64,000 nt of DNA from Bin87 sp034428455 (GTDB lineage: Bacteria; Chloroflexota; Dehalococcoidia; Lucifugimonadales; UBA3495), in NCBI GenBank assembly GCA_034428455.1, contig DAOUHZ010000161.1:1-64000 (forward strand). Direction: 5' to 3'. Position 1 is the stretch's first letter. Each line of letters begins with the position of its first letter. Below the pieces are notes generated by a model, which was not told where the DNA came from, made no database searches, and worked only from the letters and a program-made list of their open reading frames with translations. Positions 16,752-25,065 of the stretch are shown piece by piece. The position numbers and the translations under genes were made by a program.

Positions 16752-17474
16752 CTACGCTGGGCAGCAGACGGCCCTGCACCTGGACAGGCCATACCAGCAT
16801 CTCAGGCAGAAGCAGACCAGCGCCGATCGGCGTTCGCGCCCATGCTCGTGCTCGTGCTCGTCCTCTTCGTGGTCGTGGTGCCCCGAGAGGTTCTCCATGC
16901 CTTCCTTGATAAAGAAGGGAATTAGCAGCAGCGCCCCGACCGGGTCGGCCCACCACCAGGAGAACAATACGTTGAGTCCCAGACCAACCAGTATCGCCAG
17001 GTCCTGGAGGTCGCAGAACAGGCTCTCCACCGCTTCGGCGCGCAGAGCGCGGGACTGCATGCGCGCGGCGATGCGCATCTTGGCCACGTAGAGAATACTC
17101 ATCACCAAGGCGCTTGCCACCGCGATTCCGATGCCCGCTAGGCTCGGCTGAGGCTCCGGCAACAATCCCGCCAGGCTGACCACCGAATGCAGCCCGACGT
17201 ACCCCGCCAGGACAAGGAAGGTGATCCCGACCAACCGTTGCGCCCGACCTTCGGCCGCCTCGTTTTCGTGCTCTTCGCCCTCCTGCTTCAGTCGCCAAAC
17301 CAGGACCGCGCCAGCGAAAAGCTCGATGATACTGTCCAGGCCGAAAGCGATCAGGGCCACGCTGCCCACCCGAGCGCCGGCCCAGAACGCAATTACAACC
17401 TCAACCAGGTTCCACGCCAGTCCTATCGTTACCAGGACGAGGGCAGTTCGGCGGAGGTGACCGGTTTCAAACAT
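16752..17474 (-). CDS. Cation efflux (CDF family) protein with His/Cys-rich tail
   Basis: 240 aa, six membrane helices between about residues 10 and 190, typical of CDF proton/metal antiporters. Acidic metal-site residues are visible in helix 2 (AFGLDSIIELF) and helix 5 (EAVESLFCDLQD). The usual CDF cytoplasmic domain is missing. Instead the protein ends with HHDHEEDEHEHEHGRERR and then a tail with six cysteines (CFCLRCWYGLSRC, then CC). The tail could bind Zn, Cd or Co, or could result from read-through into repeat DNA after loss of the original stop; the stop lies in repeat-bordering sequence. Flanked on both sides by MITE-like repeats. Likely exports divalent metal; the metal is unknown. 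Confidence 0.78.
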   Translation of the reverse strand: MFETGHLRRTALVLVTIGLAWNLVEVVIAFWAGARVGSVALIAFGLDSIIELFAGAVLVWRLKQEGEEHENEAAEGRAQRLVGITFLVLAGYVGLHSVVSLAGLLPEPQPSLAGIGIAVASALVMSILYVAKMRIAARMQSRALRAEAVESLFCDLQDLAILVGLGLNVLFSWWWADPVGALLLIPFFIKEGMENLSGHHDHEEDEHEHEHGRERRSALVCFCLRCWYGLSRCRAVCCPA

Positions 17475-17596
17475 GTGGAGCGTTTTACCTCTTGATCAAT
17501 TCGACCGGCCGGATCGCTAACTGCGTTTATTGACACCGCCGGTCTGGGTCCAGTGTAACAGGGAACAGGTAATTTGGCCCCACCTGCCACTCCGCG

Positions 17597-17735
17597 CGCG
17601 TACCCAGTTTCGCCAGACCCGTCATTGCGAGCGAAGCGTGGCAATCTCGCTGCTGGAGGGGGCATTCTTCGGGTAACGAGATCGCCACGTCGCTACGCTC
17701 CCCCCGATGACTAACTGGATATGCCTGAGTGACAC
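17597..17735. repeat. MITE-like element, most complete copy
   Basis: Left end CGCGTACCCAGTTTCGCCAG, core 17621-17712 (GTCATTGCGAGCGAAGCGTG, then CAATCTCG, returning as CGAGATCGCCACGTCGC), right end AACTGGATATGCCTGAG, an imperfect inverse of the left end (AAACTGGGTACGCG). About 140 bases, no coding capacity. This layout is that of a miniature inverted-repeat element. Confidence 0.65.
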
Positions 17736-18193
17736 CATCCTCTTGCATAATTCAGAACGTATGCTCTATCATCAACTTGCAGGCGATCTATCCGTTTCCA
17801 TTCGACCAGGTTCCCCGCATTCACGGCCACCCCTATCAGCATCCAAGTCGCTAACGGCCTGTGTGGCGGACTGTCTTCGGTCATATTAACCGGGGCAGTC
17901 TGCTCGGCCACCGCGCCCGCCACAGCGCGCCATGCCCGAGCCCCGGCCCGGTGTCCATGGACAATGAGAGCAAAAACCCAAAGCGCAAATCCTCCGGCCG
18001 TAGGGCTGATAACCGCTGGGAACCTGGTCGCCACCCTCCAAATCGCCTGCACACCCTCAAATCTTCGGAGGCTGCCCATAGCAACACGAACCTGAACCAT
18101 CCTCGGCGGCAGCGGTCCATCGCCTGTGCCCTGCCGCCGTCACATCTGCAACTCAAGCGACGCCCTTGCTCCCAACTCCGTAACCCCTGCCAC

Positions 18194-18211
18194 AAACTGG
18201 GTGCGCGTCAG
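18194..18211. repeat. Solo copy of the dispersed 18-bp motif
   Basis: AAACTGGGTGCGCGTCAG, one or two differences from the consensus AAANTGGGTACGCGTNAG. It stands alone without the hairpin core. Confidence 0.5.
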
Positions 18212-18308
18212 ATGCCACGCCAAACGGAACCGAAACGGTTCCGCCGCTGACCACCCCCGGCCGGTCGAACCCCCGGGCCTGAACGCAGCGACGGAGGGGT
18301 GATGACGG

Positions 18309-19118
18309 CTAGATTCCGTAACCTCGAAACAGATCCCGGGCCGCCAGCTTGTCGTCCAGCGATCCGAAGGCCATGGTGTAGTACCCGCGGTAGCCGGCGT
18401 CCTCCAGGCGGCGAAACGTGGCCGGAAAGTCGATGTTGCCCTGGCCGGGAAGGAGGTGCACCTCCACCTCGCCGGTGTTGTCGGCCAGCCGCACCTCTCC
18501 GATCCGCCCCACGTCGAGGGAGTCGATAAACCCATTGATGCCCTCGGGTACCAGGTTGGCGTGGTTCACCGTGAACGCCCACCCGAACCGGTCTGACGGA
18601 ATGGCGTCGAAGAAGTACTGGCACTCCTCCACCGTGTGGCCCAGGTAATGGACCTCGGCGTTGTCCGGTTCCCAGTTCAAGTTTTCGAAGAACAGTGACA
18701 CGCCGCTGCTTTCCGCATAATCCACTGCTCGCAGCAGCCGGTCCCGTGCGGCCTCCATGCGCGCGTCGATGGCCGAGCTGAAGTGCATCCCACCGTGCAC
18801 CACCACGCCGTGCGCGGTGATGCGCCGGGCCAGGTCGATATTGCCGCGCAGATACGCGTCCACCGCCTCCCCAACGTACGGCGCGAACTCCGCCACGTTC
18901 ACGGAAGACGCCGTGTGCACCGTCACCGCTATCTCGTTCTGATCCATCACCGTGCGGACGGCCCGCAGGCGGTCGTCCGGCCAGTTGTCCACACGTTTGG
19001 CGCCCGTTTCGGCCGAGAAGTCGACGTAGTGAATGCCATGCTGGGCGGCGAAAGCCAGCGTGTCTTCCAGCGGCGTTGCCCCGCCGTCGTAGCCAATGCG
19101 ATCAATGAAGTCCATCAT
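18309..19118 (-). CDS. Sugar phosphate isomerase/epimerase-like TIM barrel
   Basis: 269 aa, xylose-isomerase-like TIM barrel (PF01261). The N-terminus reads MMDFIDRIGYDGG; metal-site residues appear as VVVHGGMHF (His), LFFENLNWEP (Glu), TVNHANLV (Asn/His) and VRLADNTGEVEVHLLPGQGN (Asp and His). These enzymes move carbonyl groups in keto-sugars or open inositol-type rings using a divalent metal. ATG 19118 follows CGGAGGGACGGC; an upstream ATG at 19175 lacks an RBS. The stop is 90 bases from the next minus-strand gene (a hydrolase) upstream, so the two may be co-transcribed. Substrate unknown. Confidence 0.8.
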   Translation of the reverse strand: MMDFIDRIGYDGGATPLEDTLAFAAQHGIHYVDFSAETGAKRVDNWPDDRLRAVRTVMDQNEIAVTVHTASSVNVAEFAPYVGEAVDAYLRGNIDLARRITAHGVVVHGGMHFSSAIDARMEAARDRLLRAVDYAESSGVSLFFENLNWEPDNAEVHYLGHTVEECQYFFDAIPSDRFGWAFTVNHANLVPEGINGFIDSLDVGRIGEVRLADNTGEVEVHLLPGQGNIDFPATFRRLEDAGYRGYYTMAFGSLDDKLAARDLFRGYGI

Positions 19119-19205
19119 GCCGTCCCTCCGGTCCGATGCAACAGACCCGGTCATGCGGGACGGGCGCGACGCCAATCCCGTTTGGAGCCCTGTCCTCGTG
19201 GTCTA

Positions 19206-19916
19206 CTATTCAGCTGGTTCGACCTCCGGCAGATGCTCCGGTATCCAGGTGCGCAGCAGGTCGCCCAACTCTTCCCTGCACTCGTCCAGGCGATGCTCCG
19301 CGCCCTCATACAGCACCAGTTCCTTGGGCTCCTTGGCCCAGTCGTGGATGGCCACCGCGCACGAGAAAGGCAGGCGCGTATCCGCCTTGCCGTGCACCAC
19401 CAGCAGCGGTTTGGGCGCGATCATGCCCGCTCCCTGCGCCCCGTACGTCTGCGGCGACAGCGACACCACGCCGGCGATGTTGTCGCTCACCGCCCCGGCC
19501 GCGATCACCACCGCGCCCCCGAAAGAGTGTCCCACCACGATGGGCGGTCCATGCCCGGTGGCACGCAGGAAGTTGCAGCCGGCCACCAGGTCCAGGGCGC
19601 ACTCCTGGATGTGGTTTGGATGCCGGTAGTCCATCCGCAAGGAGGTGATACCTTGCCCCGTCATCTCTTCCGCTAGCTCGGCGTACAGCCCGCTGCCTGG
19701 GCCGCCGAAACCGCCCCGGGCTCCGCAGACCCAGACCACGGCCCGGGTGGTTTCCTCAGCGGCGTGCAGGATGGCCGGTATGTCGCCCCGGTTGGTGCAG
19801 ATCATCAAACCCTGGCCAGCTTCGCCCTCGTGGGGCGGCCCGACCATCACCTTTTCGATCATCATTCCGATGCGGTTTTCCGTCGGTTGCTGGCCGGAGC
19901 CGGGTTGCGTGGACAT
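19206..19916 (-). CDS. Alpha/beta hydrolase (dienelactone-hydrolase-like)
   Basis: 236 aa. Nucleophile elbow GHSFGG (Ser), acid in VVHGKADTRLP (Asp) and base in YEGAEHRLDE (His) make a complete catalytic triad in the right order; the oxyanion region is VWVCGARGGFGGPGSG. The family hydrolyses esters and lactones, or acts as small peptidase-like esterases, in the cytoplasm. ATG 19916 is selected (GGGAGAGACGCC upstream); the longer frame would begin in promoter sequence, where TGT-TATATT on the minus strand (19949-19954) resembles an extended -10. It precedes the isomerase-like gene on the same strand and is divergent from the FAD/Fe-S oxidoreductase. Confidence 0.83.
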   Translation of the reverse strand: MSTQPGSGQQPTENRIGMMIEKVMVGPPHEGEAGQGLMICTNRGDIPAILHAAEETTRAVVWVCGARGGFGGPGSGLYAELAEEMTGQGITSLRMDYRHPNHIQECALDLVAGCNFLRATGHGPPIVVGHSFGGAVVIAAGAVSDNIAGVVSLSPQTYGAQGAGMIAPKPLLVVHGKADTRLPFSCAVAIHDWAKEPKELVLYEGAEHRLDECREELGDLLRTWIPEHLPEVEPAE

Positions 19917-20009
19917 GGCGTCTCTCCCGTGGGTCGATTGACCCGGCCAATATAACACCGCTGTCCATGTCGGTATCGGAAGTCTCATTTCCGGGCCGCA
20001 AGATCGCCC

Positions 20010-20021
20010 GTGCTATACTGC
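20010..20021 (+). promoter_or_regulatory. Extended -10 promoter element
   Basis: GTGCTATACTGC, with TG one base before TATACT, 47 bases ahead of the FAD/Fe-S oxidoreductase start. The same 12-mer precedes genes at 54680 and 61819. Confidence 0.55.
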
Positions 20022-20067
20022 GCCGCACTCAGGATCGGCACGCTTCGGAGCAACGGAGGAACGATAG

Positions 20068-22998
20068 ATGGCGACGGTAATGGAACGCAGGATTCGCGGC
20101 CGCGAACGCCAGGATATCGCCGACGAACTGAGCCGGCGCGTTGACGGCGAGGTCCGTTTCGATCCGCACTCCCGCCTGCTCTACAGCACCGACGCCAGCA
20201 TCTACCAGATGGAGCCCGTGGGCGTCGTCATTCCGCGCTCCTCCGCCGACGTGCAGGCCGTGGTCGAGTTCGCCGCCCGCGAGGGCATCCCCGTGCTGCC
20301 CCGATCCGGCGGCACGAGCCTCGCCGGCCAGACCGTCAACCACGCCATCGTCATGGACTTCAGCAAGTACCTGAACAACGTCCTGGAGGTGAACGCCGAG
20401 GAGCAATGGGCCCGCGTCCAGCCCGGCATCATCCTTGACCAACTCACCCGCCAGATGGGTCCCCACGGGTTGCAGTACGCTCCCGACCCCACCACCGCCA
20501 ACCGCGCCTGCGTCGGTGGCGGCATCGGCAACAACACCTGTGGCGCGCACTCCGTCATCTATGGCAAGACCCTGGACCACATCCAGGAACTGGATGTCGT
20601 CCTGTCGGATGGGTCCACTGCGCACTTCGGCGAGCTCTCCCCCGCCGAGCTGGAATCCCGGCTCAGCGCCTCCGGGCTGGAAGGAGACATCTACCGCGGC
20701 GTCCTGCGCATCGCCCGTGAGCAGAAGGAAGAGATCGACCGCACCTACGCCAAGATCCAGCGCCGGGTCAGCGGCTACAACCTGGACGAGTTCATCCTGG
20801 ACGACGCCCGTCACGGCGGTCCGGTAAACCTGGCCCGCATGGTCGTCGGATCCGAGGGCACCCTGTGCGTGGTCACCGAGGCCAAGGTCAACCTGGTTTC
20901 CCGGCCCACCATGACGTCCCTGTCCGTGCTGCACTTCCGCACCATCTACGACGCCAGCGAGGCCACCACCCGCGTGCTGCGCCACGAGCCGTCCTCCATC
21001 GAACTCATCGACAAGATGGTCCTCGACCGCTCCCGTGAGGCCATGGGAACGGCGCGGCTTCCCGATTTCGTCGACGGCGATCCCGGGGCCATGCTGGTGG
21101 TCGAGTTCTACGGCGAGTCAGAGCGCGAACTTACGGCCAAAATGGACGGTCTCAAGGCCGACATCGGTCTCGCCTACGCCTGCGTCAACATCCTTGACCG
21201 GGCCGGCCAGGCCGCCGTCTGGAACCTGCGCAAGGGCGGACTCGGTCTGCTCATGAGCACCCGCGGCGACGCCAAGCCGATTCCCTTCGTGGAGGACCCC
21301 GCAGTCGACCCGTCGGTCATGGGCGAGTTCGTCCGCCGCTTCGACGAGACCGTCACCGAGCACGGCACCACCGCCGGCTACTACGGCCACGCCTCCGTGG
21401 GTTGCCTCCACATCCGGCCCCTGGTCAGCCTGAAGAACCAGGACGGCATCGACAAGATGGTGTCCATCGGCGAGGCGGTCTCCGACCTCATCAAGGAGTT
21501 CGGAGGTTCCATGAGCGGCGAGCACGGCGACGGCATCGTGCGCGGCGTCTGGACCCGCAAGATGTTCGGCGACCAGATCTACAATGCCTTCCGCGAGCTC
21601 AAGCAGACCTGGGACCCCCAGGGCATCATGAACCCGGGCAAGATCATAGACACGCCACCCATGACCGAGAATCTGCGCTACGGCGTCGCGTACCAGCCGC
21701 AGGCGCTGGACACCACGCTGGACTTTTCCGCTGACTTCGGCTACGCCGGCGCGGTGGAGATGTGCAACGGCATGGGAGCCTGCCGCAAGCTGGACGGCAC
21801 CATGTGTCCGTCCTTCATGGCAACCCGCGACGAGGAGCATTCCACCCGAGGACGCGCCAACCTGCTCCGCGCCGCCCTGTCCGGCCGCATGCCCGATGGA
21901 GCCGAGAGCTCCATCACCGACCAGCGCCTCCACCAGGCTCTGGATCTGTGCCTGGAGTGCAAAGCCTGCAAGGCGGAGTGCGAGTCGGGCGTGGACATGG
22001 CCAAGCTCAAGTACGAGTTCCTGGACCACTACCACAAGGAGCATGGCGTTCCGCTGCGTTCCCGCTTCTTTGCCAACATCAACGGGCTGAACCGGCTGGG
22101 CAGCCGGTACGCGCCCATCACCAACTGGCTGGCCGGGTCCGCGCTGGGCCGCTCGCTGACGTCGAAGTTCCTGGGCATCGCGCCGCAGCGCCAGCAGCCC
22201 GCTTTCGCGTCGCTGTCGTTGCCCGACTGGTTCGCCCGGCGAGACCGAAACGGCCACGCCGAGGCCAGGTACGGCACGGTGGCCCTCTACAACGACACCT
22301 TCATGAACTACAACTACCCCGAGATCGGCATCGCCGCCGTAGAGGTGATGGAGGCGGCGGGCTACCGGGTGGAGTTGGTCAACGGCGGCTGCTGCGGCCG
22401 CCCCATGATCTCCAAGGGACTTCTGGATCAGGCCCGCGAGCAGGCCCATTCCAACATCGACTCCCTCTACGCCTACGCCAGCCAGGGCATTCCCATCGTC
22501 GGCTGCGAGCCCAGCTGCCTGCTCACCCTGCGAGACGAGTACCCCGAGTTCGTGTCCGACGACCGCGCCCGAACCGTCGCCGAAAATGCGTTCCTCATCG
22601 ACGAGTTCCTCGCCAACGCAAAATCCGCCGGCCGTTTGGACCTGCAATTCTCCGACCTGGAGAAGCAGGTGCTCTTCCACGGCCACTGCCACCAGAAGGC
22701 TATGGTGGGCACCGCCAGTTCGCTGGCCGTGCTCAACCTGCCGTCAGGCTACAACGCCGAGCTGATCAACGCCGGCTGCTGCGGCATGGCCGGCTCCTTC
22801 GGCTTCGAGAAGGAGCACTACGACATCTCGATGCAGATCGGCGGCCTGTCCCTGTTCCCGGCCATCGCCGCCAAGCCTGACGCCGAGGTCGCGGTCATGG
22901 GCGTGTCCTGCCGCCAGCAGGTGGAGCACGGCGCCGGCCGCCGCGCCCGCCACCTGGTCGAGGTGCTGCGGGAAGCGGTGGTAACGCCGTCGAGCTAG
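20068..22998 (+). CDS. FAD-linked oxidase fused to Fe-S/CCG domains (D-lactate/glycolate dehydrogenase type)
   Basis: 976 aa. The N-terminal half is a PCMH-type FAD-binding domain (PRSSADVQAVVEFA, PRSGGTSLAGQ, GGGIGNNTCGAHS) plus an FAD-oxidase C domain (to about 540). Next come two [4Fe-4S]-type clusters (GACRKLDGTMCP and CLECKACKAEC), then two CCG domains (NGGCCGRPM, GCEPSCL, HGHCHQKA, NAGCCGMAGSFG) that bind Fe-S or heterodisulfide-type cofactors. This layout occurs in D-lactate, D-2-hydroxyglutarate and glycolate dehydrogenases feeding electrons to quinone at the membrane. ATG 20068 follows GGAGGAACG. The TAG stop is shared with an IS630 remnant inserted at its TA. Confidence 0.88.
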   Translation: MATVMERRIRGRERQDIADELSRRVDGEVRFDPHSRLLYSTDASIYQMEPVGVVIPRSSADVQAVVEFAAREGIPVLPRSGGTSLAGQTVNHAIVMDFSKYLNNVLEVNAEEQWARVQPGIILDQLTRQMGPHGLQYAPDPTTANRACVGGGIGNNTCGAHSVIYGKTLDHIQELDVVLSDGSTAHFGELSPAELESRLSASGLEGDIYRGVLRIAREQKEEIDRTYAKIQRRVSGYNLDEFILDDARHGGPVNLARMVVGSEGTLCVVTEAKVNLVSRPTMTSLSVLHFRTIYDASEATTRVLRHEPSSIELIDKMVLDRSREAMGTARLPDFVDGDPGAMLVVEFYGESERELTAKMDGLKADIGLAYACVNILDRAGQAAVWNLRKGGLGLLMSTRGDAKPIPFVEDPAVDPSVMGEFVRRFDETVTEHGTTAGYYGHASVGCLHIRPLVSLKNQDGIDKMVSIGEAVSDLIKEFGGSMSGEHGDGIVRGVWTRKMFGDQIYNAFRELKQTWDPQGIMNPGKIIDTPPMTENLRYGVAYQPQALDTTLDFSADFGYAGAVEMCNGMGACRKLDGTMCPSFMATRDEEHSTRGRANLLRAALSGRMPDGAESSITDQRLHQALDLCLECKACKAECESGVDMAKLKYEFLDHYHKEHGVPLRSRFFANINGLNRLGSRYAPITNWLAGSALGRSLTSKFLGIAPQRQQPAFASLSLPDWFARRDRNGHAEARYGTVALYNDTFMNYNYPEIGIAAVEVMEAAGYRVELVNGGCCGRPMISKGLLDQAREQAHSNIDSLYAYASQGIPIVGCEPSCLLTLRDEYPEFVSDDRARTVAENAFLIDEFLANAKSAGRLDLQFSDLEKQVLFHGHCHQKAMVGTASSLAVLNLPSGYNAELINAGCCGMAGSFGFEKEHYDISMQIGGLSLFPAIAAKPDAEVAVMGVSCRQQVEHGAGRRARHLVEVLREAVVTPSS

Positions 22999-23943
22999 TG
23001 TCATGTAACTGAAGTAAGTAGTAAAAGGGTGAGTGTTGGTTATTCTCCGGGTGAGCAGCCCAGATGGAGGATGACCATGGCCATAGGACGACCGATGCCA
23101 CCGCTGATTTTGTCCGACGAGGAACGGGAAACCCTGGAGCGGTGGGTGCGGCGGCCCAAGACGGCGCAAGCCCTGGGGTTGCGCCAGGATGATTTTGGCG
23201 TGCGCCCAGGGCCGTAGCAACACCGCAGTGGGCGCCGATCTGGGGGTGTCGGACGAAACGGCGGGCAAATGGCGGTCGCGGTTTGTGGAACGGAGACTGG
23301 ACGGGCTTTCGGACGAGCCCCGCAGCGGCCGGCCCCGATCGGTTACCGATGACGACGTGGAGCGGGTGATCACGTTGACGCTGGAGACCACGTCCAAAGA
23401 TGCCACCCACTGGAGCACCCGGTCCATGGCCCAACGCAGTGGTCTGAGCCACAATACGGTGAGCCGTATCTGGCGGGCCTTCGGGTTGCAGCTCCACCGC
23501 ACCGAAGCCTTCAAGCTGTCGTCGGATCCCTTCTTCGTCGAGAAGGCGCGAGACATCGCGGTGAGAAGGCCAGGGTCTGTACTTGGACCCGCCGGACCGG
23601 GCGCTGGTGCCGTGCATGGACGAGAGGTCCCAGATCCAGGCGTTGGACCGCACCCGCCCGCTACTGCCCATGCGTCCCGGACAGGCGGAGCGGCGCACCC
23701 ATGATTATTTGCGCACGGTACGGTTTCCCTCTTTGCCGCGCTGGACGCCCAAATTTGCGCTGCTGACCGAGAAACAACTGCGTCGTGGGGTGCATCAGAG
23801 CAGCGGAGAACTGGAGGCCGCCATTCTATCACTACCTGGACGTGACCAACGAAGAACCCAAGCCCTTTGTGTGGACGAAAACTGCTGACCAAATACTAGA
23901 CAACGTGGTTCGCTTTTGCCAGCAAACTTTGGATACATGACAG
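22998..23943 (+). mobile_element. IS630-family element, degraded, with TA duplication
   Basis: The element is bounded by TGTCATGTA (22999-23007) and its inverse TACATGACA (23934-23942), one base in from the ends, and flanked by TA on both sides (22996-22997 and 23944-23945), the target duplication typical of IS630/Tc1 elements. It holds one transposase frame broken by frameshifts. The insertion lies within the TAG of the upstream oxidase gene. Confidence 0.8.
23077..23940 (+). pseudogene. IS630 transposase, frameshifted and internally deleted
   Basis: Reading three frames together gives an IS630 transposase: PPLILSDEERETLERWVRR, LACAQGRSNTAVGADLGVSD (helix-turn-helix), RFVERRLDGLSDEPRSGRP, then CMDERSQIQALDRTRPLLP around the catalytic Asp, and the C-terminal HYLDVTNEEPKPFVWTKTAD ending near 23940. 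Shifts lie near 23185 and 23572, and about 60-80 codons between the second catalytic Asp and the Glu region are missing near 23770-23820. Start ATG 23077 has GGAGG upstream. Not functional. Confidence 0.82.
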
Positions 23944-24184
23944 TAGGTCGATGTTGAAGCCAGCAACGGTGACTCCTTCGAGGATCTGCACCACCTTGAC
24001 GCTGCTGCCCACCGCGGCCATCAACACGTCGGCGATGGATGCCAACACCAGGTTGCAAGCCAACAAGTCGTAATGGGTAGGGGCACGGTTCAAGCGTCAG
24101 CATTCCTGACGCGGTGCCAATCGGAGGGTCTGTGCGCCTCCTTTGCTTGGCAACTCTTTCCCGTCTGCCAGGCCACGGTTCGGC

Positions 24185-25021
24185 TTAATTGAGGTACACG
24201 CCTGCGGCCTGCTGGGACGCGGCTGCGTAGATTTTCTCCAGGGTAGCCGTCAGGTCTTGTTCTCCCTGCCAAAAGGGGAACCGGCCCAACTGCCGGGGCA
24301 GAGCGGCGTGCATTTCCGGAACCGTCGCAGTGCCAAGGTCCGAGCCGGCCAACGCCGGTAACGGGTTGCCCCAGAATGTCTCCGGGTCTTCCGGCAGTGG
24401 CTCGGGCGCCAACGGTGGTCCTTCGATGGTCTGGGCGGACTGGCGGAACTCCTCGCCCAACAGGTCCTCCCGGTCCATGCCCCGCATACGGAAGATGAGG
24501 AATGGGTCGCGGTCGAACTCCTCGCCCAGGAGCAGGTAGACGGCGGCAATGTGCTTGCAGGGGTTTGACCAGTCGGGACAGGAACAGTCGGTTTCCAGGT
24601 CATCGCTCCTTCTGGGAAACATCGAAAGTCCGACGGTTTCGAACGTGTCCTCGATGTTTTCCGGCATCCGGCCGGAGAGCAGGCTGGCGGCGATGACCGG
24701 CTGTTCGGCCAACGCCTGGCGCAGCCGTTCCCAGTCATCCGGGCCGATGGTCCTCACGCTGATCGCCACGTCGTAGGGCCGCTTGCGGCTGCCCTGCACC
24801 TGCGCTTCCACGACGCCGTTTTGGATGTCAATCGAGAGGACCTGTCCCCGACGGGCGTAGGAACGGCCCCGGCTGAGCCGGGCGCCGATGCGGAATTGCT
24901 CGAGGGTCTGCATCCACCGTTTGGCCCACCAGTTGGAGCCGAACTCGCCCCGGCGGGACGCGGCCCTGATGCCACCCCTTGCTTCGATGGGGCGAGTGTA
25001 CTCGTAGTCGTAGTAGTTCAT
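24185..25021 (-). CDS. SWIM zinc-finger protein
   Basis: 278 aa. The SWIM motif is CSCPDWSNPCKHIAAVYLLL (CxCx7CxH, about residues 148-167), a zinc-binding fold for DNA or protein contacts. The N-terminus (YYDYEYTRPIEARGGIRAASR, in two blocks) and GSNWWAKRWMQTLEQF are typical of bacterial SWIM proteins encoded beside SNF2 ATPases. The remaining C-terminal half is Pro/Glu-rich. It starts 44 bases after the SNF2 stop, so the pair is an operon; SWIM probably serves as an accessory or targeting subunit. The molecular target is not known for the family. Confidence 0.85.
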   Translation of the reverse strand: MNYYDYEYTRPIEARGGIRAASRRGEFGSNWWAKRWMQTLEQFRIGARLSRGRSYARRGQVLSIDIQNGVVEAQVQGSRKRPYDVAISVRTIGPDDWERLRQALAEQPVIAASLLSGRMPENIEDTFETVGLSMFPRRSDDLETDCSCPDWSNPCKHIAAVYLLLGEEFDRDPFLIFRMRGMDREDLLGEEFRQSAQTIEGPPLAPEPLPEDPETFWGNPLPALAGSDLGTATVPEMHAALPRQLGRFPFWQGEQDLTATLEKIYAAASQQAAGVYLN

Positions 25022-25065
25022 CGAGGAACCTTTTCCTGGCTCAGTGGGTTGAGCGGGCGGCGTCT

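Larger units (their letters stand above)
17475..18308. other. Intergenic with repeats, no supported gene
   Basis: Besides the MITE-like copy (17597-17735) and a related 18-base motif (18194-18211), nothing convincing is seen. The longest frames (such as minus 17711-18100) have no domain, no RBS and overlap the repeat. Confidence 0.55.

Noticed and set aside
17711..18100. 129-aa minus-strand frame in the repeat region
   Set aside because: No domain, no RBS and partly formed by the MITE-like element.
21118..22692. 524-aa open frame on the minus strand
   Set aside because: Antisense shadow of the FAD/Fe-S oxidoreductase; Ala/Val/Leu/His-rich, no motif.
23896..24093. 65-aa minus-strand frame next to the IS630 element (VKVVQILEGVTVAGFNIDL)
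   Set aside because: Looks like a protein fragment, but it overlaps the IS end and could not be assigned to any family or joined to a longer frame.
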